Assembly: GCA_964057225.1 (NCBI GenBank)
Contig: OZ059897.1
Location: forward strand, 14,632,001-14,696,000
Length of the DNA stretch: 64,000 nt
Reading direction: 5' to 3'
Source of the DNA: Auanema rhodensis
Taxonomy: Eukaryota; Nematoda; Chromadorea; Rhabditida; Rhabditidae
The translations under genes were made by a program, and so were the position numbers. Below the pieces are notes generated by a model. The model saw only the letters and a list, made by a program, of their open reading frames with translations, had not been told where the DNA came from and searched no databases. Below are positions 34,775 to 47,700 of this stretch, piece by piece; position 1 is the stretch's first letter, and each line of letters opens with the position of its first letter.

Positions 34775-37751
34775 GATAGATAAAACTTAAAAAAAAACTT
34801 TTTAAAAATTAAAAGTTATACAGATAAAATATTAAAAATACGATAAAGTTACTGTATTATACGAAATAAATGACAAATCAATATTCGATATACTTCATTA
34901 TTCTTAAATTCCTTTTTAAAAAAAAACTGTTCGATGAATATTTTTTATATTTTTTTATAAAATAGTTTAATGTGTTTAAAAGATATTTCTTACATTATTA
35001 GAATATAAAAAAAAAATTTTTAATTTAAAAAACATTTTTTTGAGCTGAAAAGGATGCACAATGCATTTTTAAACAAATTTAACAATTTTAAGGAAAAATG
35101 AATATCACGCATCAGAAGATGCACATGATTCAAATATAAAAATAAAATTTGCAAAATATTAGCAAAAGGTTTGAAAAAATACAAAATGTGTTGAATGTTC
35201 CAAGTCTTCGGGCTCCTTTCACTCAATATCATGAGATACCCAAGTCATATCAAGAGAATAGAAGAACAAAAGGCTTTATGTTTTTTTCTTTTATAATTTT
35301 CTAAAAAATTAAGTAATTAAAAAAAAAGTTTTTTTTAATTACTTAATTTTTTTTTAATTTTTTTATTTTATAAAAATACTGTATAATATAATAATTAAAT
35401 AAAATAAATAATAAATAGATTATTAGTTAATTTATCACCATAATACTGATTAATTTTTAAAAAATTATTAAATTTAGTGTAATTTAATGACAAATAAGAA
35501 TAAATATTTAAAAATTTGACAAAAAGAATAGAATACGAATAGCATTTCCTAGCTCAATTTGATGTTCTATATTTTTTCGAAAAATGAAAAAAAAATTTAT
35601 TAAAAAGATTTGAAATAAAATGGCTACATCTTTAAAAGTTGTAGCTTATATATTTGAATTCATAAAGAAATATATATGTATATAAAACATTTATAGATTC
35701 ATACAATATATTTAATTATATCATATAATTATTTTTTTTAAAAAATGAATTGATATGAGAACAAAAGAAAAATGTTTATCTTATTTTCAATGATTATTTG
35801 ATATAAAAAAAATATATTTAAATATAACTAAATAATGATAATGGATATCTTATTTGAAATTATAAAAATCGGATGAAGTATATAACGTCACAATATCTTC
35901 TTTTTTTTTCAAAAATATTTAAAGTTTTGAATGTTTGTGAAGCTTATCCAATTATATTTGAAAAATACGGTAGGTTCATGATGTAATACGGATGTATCAC
36001 ACCTTTTGAAAGTATTCATATCATTATTCAGGAAATATTATATAAAATATAATTAATTTTTAAAATTAACTAAGTTATTTGATTTATATTTCTATTAAAT
36101 TATAATAAATATATTATAAAACATTATAAAAAAAGAAAGAATTTATAGTTAAGTAATTTATAACAAATTCTGCTTTAATGCTGTCTTCATGACAATTGAA
36201 AAAATAAAGTTTATTCTTTTTTTAGATTATTAATTGTTTTCATATATCTACTTTTTTAATTTATACTTCTACTACTAGTAATACGTTAAATTTCTTATAA
36301 GTAAAACTATGATTACGTAGAAATATGCTGTTTAATCTCTGTAGTTTATGATAACAAATTATAATCTTTTTAACTATATATAGATATTATAATTAATCAA
36401 AAAACTTTGGATTCATTACAAAGTTTTTTTTCTTTTTTTTTTTCCAAGGAAGTTTTAAATTAAATAATAATAATAATTAATTATATAGATGAAACATATG
36501 AACAATTCATATTAAATTAAAAGATTTTCTCATAAAAAAAATTTTATCTTTGCAATTGTCATGAAGACAACATTTTAATCATTGGTTTCATATTTTTTTT
36601 TATAATTTCTTCTTGTTTTGTTATGATATTTGAACAAAACAAATAATTTTATTCAAAATATTAAAAACTTTGATTTTCATTCGAACATCAGTTCCATTTG
36701 TTAAAGGAGATGTATGTATTTGAATTGGAAAATAGATCTGACAGCATATTCATCATCCAATCAACTTGACAACTTTTTTTGTTTTGTTAAGAGGAATATT
36801 TCATTGTATTATACGATTTATCAAAGATTTTAAACTTCTGATTAGATTAGATTTGATCTATTGTATATCTATTGTAACTATACCAAATAATGTTTTTATT
36901 TGTAAATGTGTTATAAATTTTCTTTGAACTTAAAATATTTTATTAAGTTGATATTATCAAAAACTCTTATTTTAGTAGTATAAATTGAAATAAAAAATAT
37001 ATTATTATATCATAAATATATATAATAGTTAGTATATATTGAATACATCATCAACAATTCTATAATTATTTAAAATTTTGCAGAAAATCTATTGATATAT
37101 GATATTATTTATAATAATCTTAGTTATAAATCCATAAATATTATTATTTAAAAAATAAAAATATAAAATAATCAACCGTTCATCATATACATATATCAAC
37201 TAAATAACTTATATCATTAACTATATTGTACGTGAAGGTCACGTTCAAAAATTAGCATATCACTTACTAATAATATGATTCAAAGTATTAATAATGTGAA
37301 AATCATAGTTAATGAATATGAATGTCTTCATCAATTATTATTGAAAATTTTAATTTTATGTCTTAGAAAATTATATTGAAAATTCGAATTTATTATAATG
37401 TTTCATGATAAAGTATATTATGCATATATACGAATTTGATGATTGAAACTTAGTTTTTTAAACATTTTAAGTTGAAATATGTAGTATTCCCCCATAATAT
37501 TATAATTGTCATAAATATTTTAATCATTCAGTTTGCAAAAAAATAAGTAGAATTAATTTGACTTTCATTATATTGAGTAAGAAGGAAGTAAATATTAAAA
37601 TCTGAGTTGAATACTATATTAATTTATGTGTAATACGTAGTAAAAACATAAAAAAATTATTTATTAAAAATATTTTTAAACAATATATACATATAATATA
37701 AAAATATATTTTTATTTATTTATTTATTTATTTATATAACTATATTATAAT
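34775..37751. other. Very AT-rich intergenic stretch
   Basis: Upstream region of the Srx-like gene and 3' flank of the next 7TM gene. Homopolymer A/T runs and a (TTTA)n run near 37,710-37,735 were seen, but no gene. Confidence 0.5.
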
Positions 37752-39025
37752 TTAATAATTTGTTCTAGTTACAGACAAATAATTATGTATTTCTGACTTA
37801 AATGATAAGAAAATATATATTAGACGTTGTCTAAATTCATTATTTAATAATGAATAAATAATTATATTAATTCCAGAATTAATACAAGTAAAGTATACTG
37901 ATGGTTTTGATATAGTTTTAGCTATCTATATATTTTTATTTTTAAATTTATTAATTTATAAAAACTTAAAAATTAAAAAGAAGAATCAGATATTGAACTT
38001 ACATCAATCATGAAAGCTGACATAATAGAAATGGCATTTGGTAATGAAACTAATATCATTGATAATAGTGAGATGAGTAATGTACATCGAATACGTCTTA
38101 GTTGCTTACCTCGTCTATAAATTATTAAAGAAAGAATATTTAGATTAATATAAAATATACTTTGTTACAGATAAAGCTTTAAAAACAGCCATAGTATTAA
38201 AGAATAATCCAAAGAAATATCCTAAAATATTAGTAGAATATATAAATACTCCATATTTATCAGAAAAAGCAGCTTTTCGTCCACAATAATATTTAACCTA
38301 CAATAGTATTTAACAGAATATTATAAAAATTTTAATGAAATTAAAGACCTTCAAATCTCTATTCTTATATGCTATACCAAATCCTACAATCATGGATATT
38401 AATACAAACAATACAGTAGGTAATATCATTATATAAGTTCTATAATTATAATTTTAGTTTTAATTATAATTATAATTAAAAAAACCTAAATCTTGCAGTT
38501 TTTTTATATATAACAGGATATATTACAGCCATAAGACGTTCCAATCCCATCATAAGCTGAATGATTGGTGGCCATAAATCTCCTATTGTATCTCAAAATA
38601 TTTGGATATATTATGACTTGAATACCTAACTGACGAAGTAAAAGCCATGATTCTATAGCACATTCCCATGCTGTTCGTATTGGGATTTGATTAGTATTAA
38701 GAACTTTTGTATAAAGATTAACTCTATTAATACCCATAAAGAATATAGCTAAACAATTAAGAGCATCAGCTATATTCAAAGCTATTAATGTCTTAAAATT
38801 AAAATTTTTTAAATAAAAAATAAAATAAAAGAATATGTTGTTACTTACTTGACATCGATCTCGAAATCGTTTATATGTAATAAATGTTATAAATAAAGGA
38901 ATATTAAATACAAAACATGTAGCACCAAGTATTATATTGATAGTATGATAACGAACATCATCTCTCATAGTATCATCAGGAATAAAAGGTTCATAATCAC
39001 TATCATTTATATTTGCAATATTCAT
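37752..39025 (-). CDS. Rhodopsin-like (Srsx-like) 7TM receptor, paralog 1 (317 aa)
   Basis: Seven exons: 38,849-39,025, 38,626-38,791, 38,486-38,582, 38,349-38,439, 38,161-38,297, 38,003-38,114 and 37,752-37,925, all in frame. Features: an acidic N-terminus without signal peptide, TM2 with LNIADALNCLAIFF, a post-TM3 motif GLERLMAVIYPVIYK (ER replaces DRY), long loop KYYCGRKAAFSDKYG, and TM7 NSGINIIIYSLLNNEFR, an NPxxY-like end. The divergent neighbour at 39,946-41,401 has exons of the same or nearly the same size, so the two are duplicates. The start was chosen because it aligns with the neighbour; the frame stays open upstream to an ATG at 39,121. Likely a chemosensory or peptide receptor. 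Confidence 0.8.
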
Positions 39026-39945
39026 AAATCTTAAAAATAAAATATAATAATTTAATATTTTACTAACTATATGCATATATTTTAACCAAAATTTAATATA
39101 ATATAATCGTGTATTACTCATTTCTATGTACCTATAATATTTATATATTTTGTGTAGATTGATAGAGCTAGATAATTGAATATATTGCGACTTAAATTTA
39201 ATGAAAAATCGGAAGAAATATTCAATCAGTTAGTTTTTATGAATATATTTTCTAAATTTCAATATTTTTTGGTTCAACATGTTAAAACAGGGCAAAACTT
39301 CGTAAAGATCTTTAGATAATAAATAATATTTTTTGAATTTATAAATAAATATAATAAATGTATAGTTAATAGAAATATTAAAATAAGTTTTGAAAAGAAG
39401 AACAGAGTTTCTTTTTGTGTTTTTTATTAAAACAAACACAAAAAGAAACTCTGTTCTTCTTAGTAAATTGACCATAATTAACTATTCAATAATATTTAAT
39501 ATAAATTACAGAATTTATATAGTATATATTCAAATATTACATATACAATTTAAATAAAATATGTGAACCGCGTGACCGAATAACAGCAACTGAAGATGAA
39601 ATATACAATTATATTTAAAATATAAATATTTGCAATGTTAATCATATCACATATCACATTTTTGATATAGTTAATACCAATTTATAACCAGCATAAGCAT
39701 ACTATATGAGTATATGATTCATATTATTTGAATTTCTTATAATTTAAAGTTGTAATTATTTGAATAAATTATATTTTGCATCATAATAATTATGTTTACC
39801 CAATTATTAATTTTCTTCATATTTTTTTCATAAATTTGTATATTTTATTCCATAATATTTTCTTTCTTATCATATATTCATCTTATGGATATGTATGTTC
39901 TTATAATATCTAAAAATAAATATATATAAATTCAAACAGTTAAAT
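39026..39945. other. Shared upstream region of divergent receptor pair
   Basis: About 0.9 kb of AT-rich sequence between the two 7TM start codons, containing one perfect 27-bp hairpin. A bidirectional promoter is plausible but no element can be named. Confidence 0.45.
39396..39460. repeat. Perfect 27-bp hairpin
   Basis: Arms 39,396-39,422 and 39,434-39,460 are exact reverse complements around an 11-base loop (arm begins AGAAGAACAGAGTTTC). Confidence 0.95.
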
Positions 39946-41401
39946 ATGGATCAAGATACTTGTCTTGAATATGTAATTTTATAAATATTTCATTTATTTA
40001 TTTTTTTTTGGATAATTTTTAATTTCAGAAATTATCATCTGATTATGAACCTATTGCTTCAGTTGATGGAATGAATGATAATATATATTACCATACATTA
40101 AATATAATATTTGGAATAATCTGTTTTCTCTGCAATATTCCACTGTTTTTGATTTTTATTACAAATTCAAATTTACGATCAAAGTTTAAAGTTAACCATA
40201 ATATATGTTTATCAATATAATTTTTTTTATATATATTCTTAGATTTTGATTACTTTAAACATAGCTGATTCGATTAACTGTTTTGCTATATTTCTTATGG
40301 GAATTAATAGAGTTAATCTTTATACATTTGTATTAAAATGTCATATTATACCTATACGTACAGCATGGGAATGTAGTACTGAAATTTGGTTGATTTTACG
40401 AGGAATTGGTTTCAGTTTCCTTGTTTCAATAAACTTTCAAGTTTTTTTTTACTTCAGGAGATTTATGGTCTCCCATAATTCAGTTATGCTTGGGATTGGA
40501 AAGATTCATAGCCGTCATTCAGCCAATACCATATAAAAATGTTGTTCAACTTCGGTTTGAATATATACTATATGTATATAAAATAATTAATAATATAATA
40601 AATTTAAACAGAAATATTGTTATAATACCTTTAAGTTGTTTATTTGTACTGCTATCAATATTTATTGGATTCAGTATATCTTTTCAAAATCGAGATTTAA
40701 AAGTAAATATTCAACTTGAAAACAAAATATAAGAACTGTATTAGATCTTTCGAATATTTAAGGTAAAATATTGGTGTGGGAGAAAAGCAGCATTTTCTGA
40801 TGAATATGCTTTATACGTTTACGGAATTAACATATTTTGTTATGTTTTTGGTTTAATTTTTAACATTGCTGCAGCTTTGGGATCTTGGAGATCTCTAAAT
40901 AGGTACAGTATATTTTATTTTTTTTATTTTTCTTATTTTTTTGTAATTATATTTAAAATATAAAATAATATATAGAAATATACATTTTGGCTTTTTCTAG
41001 ATCAAAAAGAAGTCAATTTAAAAGAATTCGTTATACATTACTTATATCATCTATTTCAATGTTACTAGTATCAACTCCAAATTTTATATCAATCTTGTCG
41101 GCCGTTTTTGGAAATGTAATTCCTAACCTAATCAACTCTTGAAAACTTTTGTTCATATCAGATTGCAAGTGCTGTTGAGAAACAATCAACATATTTGACA
41201 TGTATTAACTCTGGGATTAATATTATCGTTTATATATTCTTTAATATAGAATTTAGAAAACGAACACTAGAAATATGCAAATGTTTTACAAGAAAAAAGG
41301 CTTTAATTACCATGATTTCAAGAAAATCTATACAATCTAAAAGTAAAAAACATTATTTTGGAATATTCACAGATTATGCGTTATTTCTTCAATTATTTTA
41401 G
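39946..41401 (+). CDS. Rhodopsin-like (Srsx-like) 7TM receptor, paralog 2 (345 aa)
   Basis: Eight exons: 39,946-39,972, 40,029-40,190, 40,243-40,408, 40,458-40,554, 40,612-40,702, 40,763-40,902, 41,001-41,115 and 41,162-41,401 (1,038 nt). It shares with its divergent paralog the LNIADS motif, the GINRVNLYT loop, WECSTE, GLERFIAVIQPIPYK after TM3, KYWCGRKAAFSDEY and the NSGINIIVYIFF TM7. Exons of 166, 97 and 91 nt have identical lengths in both genes. The C-terminal tail is Lys-rich and longer than in paralog 1, with an extra 27-nt first exon. The stop lies only 5 bases from the stop of the convergent apn-1 gene. Confidence 0.8.
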
Positions 41402-41406
41402 ATTAG

Positions 41407-44145
41407 TTAATTTTTCGTAACTGATGTATCCATTTTGTACATGAGAGTCATCTCTTCAACATAACGTCCTTCTGGAGTTTCTAACACTAATGGCATTCCG
41501 TTCAAACGATCATCGTTCATGATAAATGAAAAAGCGTCCTACAAATGATTGGATTAATCAAAATAACTACAAATTTAATTATTTGGTACGAACTTTGCCA
41601 ATTTTTCCACGACCAATATATTCATGCCTATCTAAATTGCATCCTAGATCACCTATTATGAATACCTAGATTAGTATATTTTATATAATCGAGAAAAAAC
41701 CTTTAGAGTCATTAATATGAAAAGCACGAAGATACTTCATTCCAATTATTTCATCAAATTGTTTCATTGTTTTGTTATATGCAGTTTTAGTTCTGATATC
41801 ATATCCTGTATTATATGAAAATGAGTAAAACTCTAAAAAATATATGAAAACCTGCAGCGAAAATGTGACAAGTATCAATACAAACACCAACTCTGTCTTT
41901 ATTGTGAACTTGCTCTATCATACTTCTAATTTCTTCAAATTTACCACCAACTGTATGACCCTGTCCAGCCATAGTTTCAATAACTATATTAATTATTATT
42001 TTGTGAATAACATAATAACACAAACCAAGAATGATATTTTCAGTATTTTCAATTATGTAATTGATAGAAGCAGCAACTGTAGATATGCACACTTCTCGAG
42101 TGCATGCTCCTGTTGTGGAGCCTATAATCAACAATAATCATGTGTTAGAACAGTGTTCACAGAACCTGGGTGAAAATTATACATCTTAATTCCCAATAAT
42201 TCAGCTCTTTTACATTCATCTAGCATAGCTCCTCTAGTTTTTTCTAGTTTTTCTGGATCGGGTGAACCAGGATTCATCAAATATGATCCATGAGGTAAGA
42301 TTTGATCAACAGGAAATTGCATCTCCTAAGATCAATGTTACACAAGAATTTACTAGATGTCTACCTCAAGAGCTTTAAACCAATTTTTAACAGTTTCTTC
42401 TGCCATTGGCTTAGCATTCCATTGTCTCTGATTCCTACATAAAATTAGTTTTTATAAAAGATAAGTTGAAGAGTTCTAGTTAACCTGACAAATAGAGCAA
42501 AAGATCGACAACCTTCGGCTGTCGCATTGTATATTGCTTGCTCAACGCCTCCGGCTGCACTTACGTGATAACCCAACATTTTCTTACTATGAGTAGCAGT
42601 TTCCAAAACCTAAACAGCATAGCCATGAAGACGGATTTATACAATGCAAATAAGTACTATTCAAAACATTCGTTTACCTTCACACCAATAGTTTCTCTAG
42701 AAGTTTTCTGTATTTCATTTTCGCCTGAACTCTTTACAGCTGCTTTACGAGATTTTTTCTGTTGAACAGGCTCTAAAAAAGAAACTCGAAAAAAAATTAA
42801 ATATATTATATTAACCTTGAGAATCATCTTCATTATTAGTTTCGTCCTTAACTTCTTTTTTCGATAATTTTTTAGCAGGTTTAGGTTCTGCTTTACCTTT
42901 CTTTTTCGAAGCTGCAGATTTGGTGGGAACATCTTCCATATAGACATCCGTTTTAGTTTCAATTTTAGAATGTAAAAAACGAAACTCATCTATAAATATA
43001 TTAATAATGCAAAGAAATACATGGAATACCTGAGTCAGATTCTAAATCAGTTTCAGAATTATTGTGCACATCACTTATCTCTTCTTTTTTAACTTCATCC
43101 ACATTTTCTTGCTTAAGAGATTCTAAAAACACATTTTTTTTGAAAACGGAACTGAAATTTTATCTTCTACAATCACCCAATAGCGAATGCTCGGAAAACT
43201 AGGTCATCAACACACAAAAATATAAAATATAGGAAACAAGAACCTGGTTTATCTGATGCAACAATTCCTCTTTTTCGAGTAACAGCTGAAAATGACTGTC
43301 TGTTAAAGAACGATATTATGACATGCATACAAACCAGATTTTTTGGATGTTTTTGCAACGATTTTCATTTTTTCTCCTTCTTAAAGCAAAGTTCAATGTT
43401 TTTTTTATTTTAATATAATGCAAACCTTCTACAGGCTCTTCTTTTGCTTTATTAACAGCTTTCTTCTTAGTCGCAGGCTTAGACTTTGATGGTTTTACAT
43501 CTTCTCCTATTTTCAAAAGAAGATGTATGAGTTATGTTCTAATACTAAACTAACCATCATCTTCCAACAAAACGGCTTTCTTTGGTTTCCCTCTGATAGG
43601 CCTTGCTTTATTATTTTCATTCTGCTCCTGCTTCGAAGATGGAGCACCCGTTTTCGCTTTAATGCGCATAATATTACCAGACATTAAAGAAAGACTTACA
43701 TTCTGGCATCTCCTCGTCTGCTTCTACGTTCTCGAGAGTTGAGTCCATGGGAGGTGGATCGCTGAGGACCTTTTTACGTTGTGATTTTCTTACCGATGCG
43801 AAAAATGAATGCATATTTACATTGTATCAATATTTTAATAGCATTAAGCTAGTTTAACGAACACCAAAGTTGCACGATGCTTTGTATCAAATATGGTTGC
43901 CCCTCAACTTACTCTTTTGATTTTCCTTATTTTGCTCATCTTGTTTAGCTCTGGATTCCGCTAGTTCAGAAACTACTTTATTACGGCTCGATTTCCTTGT
44001 AGGTCCGAAAATAAGATAAACATTCCCTTTCAACTCATTATTAATATTGCAAACCAGAAATGGGTACATCTTCATTCTCGTTGTCTTTCTTAGTATTTTC
44101 ACATTTCTTGTTTGAAGTCTTTACTTTAGCTGTTTCCCGTGCCAT
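41407..44145 (-). CDS. apn-1: Endonuclease IV family AP endonuclease with long basic N-terminus
   Basis: Eighteen exons give a 597-aa product if two introns end in CG (see findings). The C-terminal ~290 residues are a full endonuclease IV barrel: [96 protein letters not shown] and PLVLETPEG, with the metal-binding His, Glu and Asp residues in place. The enzyme cleaves DNA 5' of abasic sites in base excision repair. The first ~300 residues are a Lys/Ser/Glu-rich, low-complexity extension split over ten short exons, probably nuclear-targeting or chromatin-binding. It lies downstream of the usp47-like gene on the same strand. Confidence 0.9.
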
Positions 44146-44721
44146 ATCTATGGTAAAATATTATATATCCCTGACAAAATGATCAATATAATATACTAAT
44201 ATCAAAAACTCATGATTAACAAAAACTAGCATTCATCTGCATAATAAAATTCTATAGAATTGAACATACGACGACAAGTGGATACGTAGAGATACGGCCT
44301 CACAAAAACATAAAGCAGTATTCTTCTTGACAACTCTTTGCAATAAAACGAGTACAATATTTGGAAAACAATACCGAAAAGATACAAAAACATGTTTCTA
44401 TTCGGAAAACCGGGAAGATGACAGACCGGACAATTGAAACAGCCAAAAAATGCTATTTTTCGATTATGAACATGCTATCCGTACCTAGATGAATGTAAAA
44501 CGGACCAAAATAAATGGTAACTCAGGTACTAAATATACAATTTACGACAATTAAAAGAGTATATATATATACCAAATAATGACGGGAACATTTTAAACAA
44601 CAATGTATTTAAAGATCAGTTTCTGTGGGCACAGCTTATTATTAGATTTAAAGATGAACACGTATTGGGATAAGTTGAGGATTTCAAAGGCAATGTCAAA
44701 AAAATGAAATGACTTGTAAAA
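44146..44721. other. Spacer between usp47-like and apn-1 genes
   Basis: A 576-bp spacer between the stop of the upstream gene and the start of apn-1, both on the - strand. No exon was seen. It is somewhat long for a nematode operon spacer but within reach. Confidence 0.5.
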
Positions 44722-47700
44722 TTAAGCTTCGCTTACGCTACTAAGCTGAATTCTCAAAGGACGTTCTTTCCGCCTACAGATTGCTGTGTTAGGAGAAGAA
44801 GTGTTATCCTGAAATTTGAAAAAATAATCAATAACCGTATTTCGCGCCTTGTGCTCTGGCAAACCTTAATTGTGATCTGTTTACGCTCCTCTTCAGTGAT
44901 TTCTTTCTTTTTTTCGGCACTATCACTATAAATAAATGATATTACATATACGAGAGAATACAAATAGCAAAGTTACCGGTAATAAATTACACGATTTCCG
45001 AGTTTCTCCAGCGATTCGATGTTAATACGGCTAGTTGATTCAGTAATGAATTTCTGATTTCCGTCAAGTAGATCTAACCTAGTCTTCACATAGGGCCATT
45101 TTCCTGTATCCCAGGAAATCATAGCAGGCTATAATACAGATAACTTGATAGATAAATGATTCTACAAAGTACCTCTGTTATTTCCACGCGTTCCAATGGT
45201 ATATTAGAATATTTGCTAATACTTGCACGAAGAGCATGTAGGTGATTAGATGTATCAGAAGGCACCATTACTTCATGAATAGGTCCAACTTCAACAGTTG
45301 AAGGTCTAAATCTACGAACGAACACTGGCTCTCCGGGTACTCCGATAACTTTCTCATCTATAAAGAAAATCATAATGATTTATATTATAAGCAATACACA
45401 TACCCGTGAGTATTTGCATGTATATTGGCTGCATCCAATAATTTTGCCGAGATTCTAATTTTCTTGAAGGGTACAAAACAGATTTTACAGAATATGACAT
45501 ATCTCTTAATCTTATTCTAGAAAAAAAAATATGTAAGAATAAACTTTCCTAGAAAAAATACCGATTTAATTCGATGTTACTACCATAGAGTTCATGATAA
45601 AGTCTTTGACATCTCAATAAAATATCACCAGCATATTCATTTTTAGAAGCGGGAATATCAAATAAATATTTCCAATTATCCTTCTAAAAATAAGCTTTGA
45701 AATAATCTTAAATAAATTTTACTCACGTTGGGTTCTTCAGTATCGAACATAATGATTTTTATTAGTCTTTCATCATCTTTTAAAGGAGGTCTCAGCTTGA
45801 TAGATAGCTGTAAATTAAGATAAAAATTAATGAGAGAAAAACGGAATCCTCATCTCACCCAATGTGCCCCAGAATAAGCAGTACTAAGATGTTCCTCGTC
45901 TGAACATGAAGTTTCATATCCCTTGTCTTGCACATCATCCTTTAATTAGAGGGTTGATGGAAAAAAGAACATGAATTCAACTTACACTTGTATGTTTGCT
46001 TATAACAAATTGAGCAGGATCAGTTTTTACTTTATTCGCGATCCATGTTTTCAATTCTCTAACTTTTAACCTTGAGTCAACATCCAAAGTAAAGACTAAA
46101 GAAAAAAATTCAGATTAACATGAAAAATATTATTTCTCATCAAACTCACTATTTTGAGGACCTTCTTCTTTGATGATGATTTCCCTATCAAAATTACTAG
46201 ATGGTATCATAGTTGAACCTGATCCCGAATCAGTTTCTAATGACATATTAACATCATTCACTGGCTCCCGGAAGTTGAGAATTGATTGCTCACAAATATT
46301 GTTCTAAGAACGCACGTAATTACATAGAAATATATTAAGTTTTACCATAACTTCTTCGTTTCCTATTCCTTCATCAGCGTCTCCACTATCAGAAACATTA
46401 GGGGATGTTTGAGGCGTGTTCTGACATATACTTCCAGTACTGATTACCATACTACCATCATCAGAAATTTCACTGGAAGGCGATGTCGGTCTCTGTGGAT
46501 ATAGAGAACGGGGTAAATCATTCAAGTTCTATAAATAACATAATACGAAAAAATAAATAAATAGCCCTATACATCAATATTAGGAGAAGTTTCAGTTGAT
46601 TCCGAAATCGACATTGATTCAGACCAAGAAGGACCAGCACAAGCGCTACAAGCAGAAGCAGCTCTATTAACTTCTTCTTAAAAAATTAAAATAATAGTTA
46701 AAAAATCAACTAATTAATAACAAACCCTCAGTTGGAAGTTGAACGCGTAAAAGAATAGCAAACTTTTTTCGGTCCAAAATTTGGAACATTATACTTTGCT
46801 GGAAAACATAAGATCATTTTAGGTTAAGCATATTTATGTAACAAACCGGCAATTCTTTTTTTCTATCTTCCTCAACTTTCGAATCTAGGTTTTGTCCTCC
46901 ATCATAGTATATCTAAAAATAAATAAATAATTTTCACTTTAGATTATTATTCTTACTGTTGGTACAGACATATAACAATCTTTTAGTTCATTTTCTAATA
47001 GAGTATTATTAACATCCATGAACGACATCTTGTTCATAGAGTTATCTCCCTTTTCTATAACAATACGAGATTGAACAAAACTTCTAGCATTCTCTGCAAA
47101 AACAGTTCCAATCAATTGTTTCAATTTTACTACCTGAAGAAAAAATATAATATTACTCAAACATTGAAATCATACATGCTGAATATCAGAGGTGATACAT
47201 AAAGTATAAGGTGGTCGAACAATTCTATTTTTAATATCAACTCTTTGAATAGAAATTGCACGTCCAGGACCCACATCAAAAAACTTTCCATTTTCTGAAG
47301 AATTTATACTCAATACTACATTGTTCATTTGAAAATTCTTACCAGGTGGACGAACATCTAAGAGGAAATTTGTTTCGAAAGAAGTACTATAGGTGTTGCG
47401 TAAACATAATTCAAGTTTCTATAACAAAAAGAAAAATATAAGACAAAAAAAAGATAATTGAATACTTTTTCCATATCACTTCTTGACACAAATGTGTCGC
47501 TCATAACCTTTCCATCGAAACGAATCAAACGTGAACTATTTTTGCTGAAACTCACACCAACTGATCTACATTGTTCACCAAAAAATTCACAAGCCTGAAT
47601 CAAACTGTTGTACATATAATACTTAAAAACAATGTACCTTGGAAAATAAAACACTTATGGGTTCAGTTTTTGGAATTTCAGTTTTAAATTCTAATCTAGG

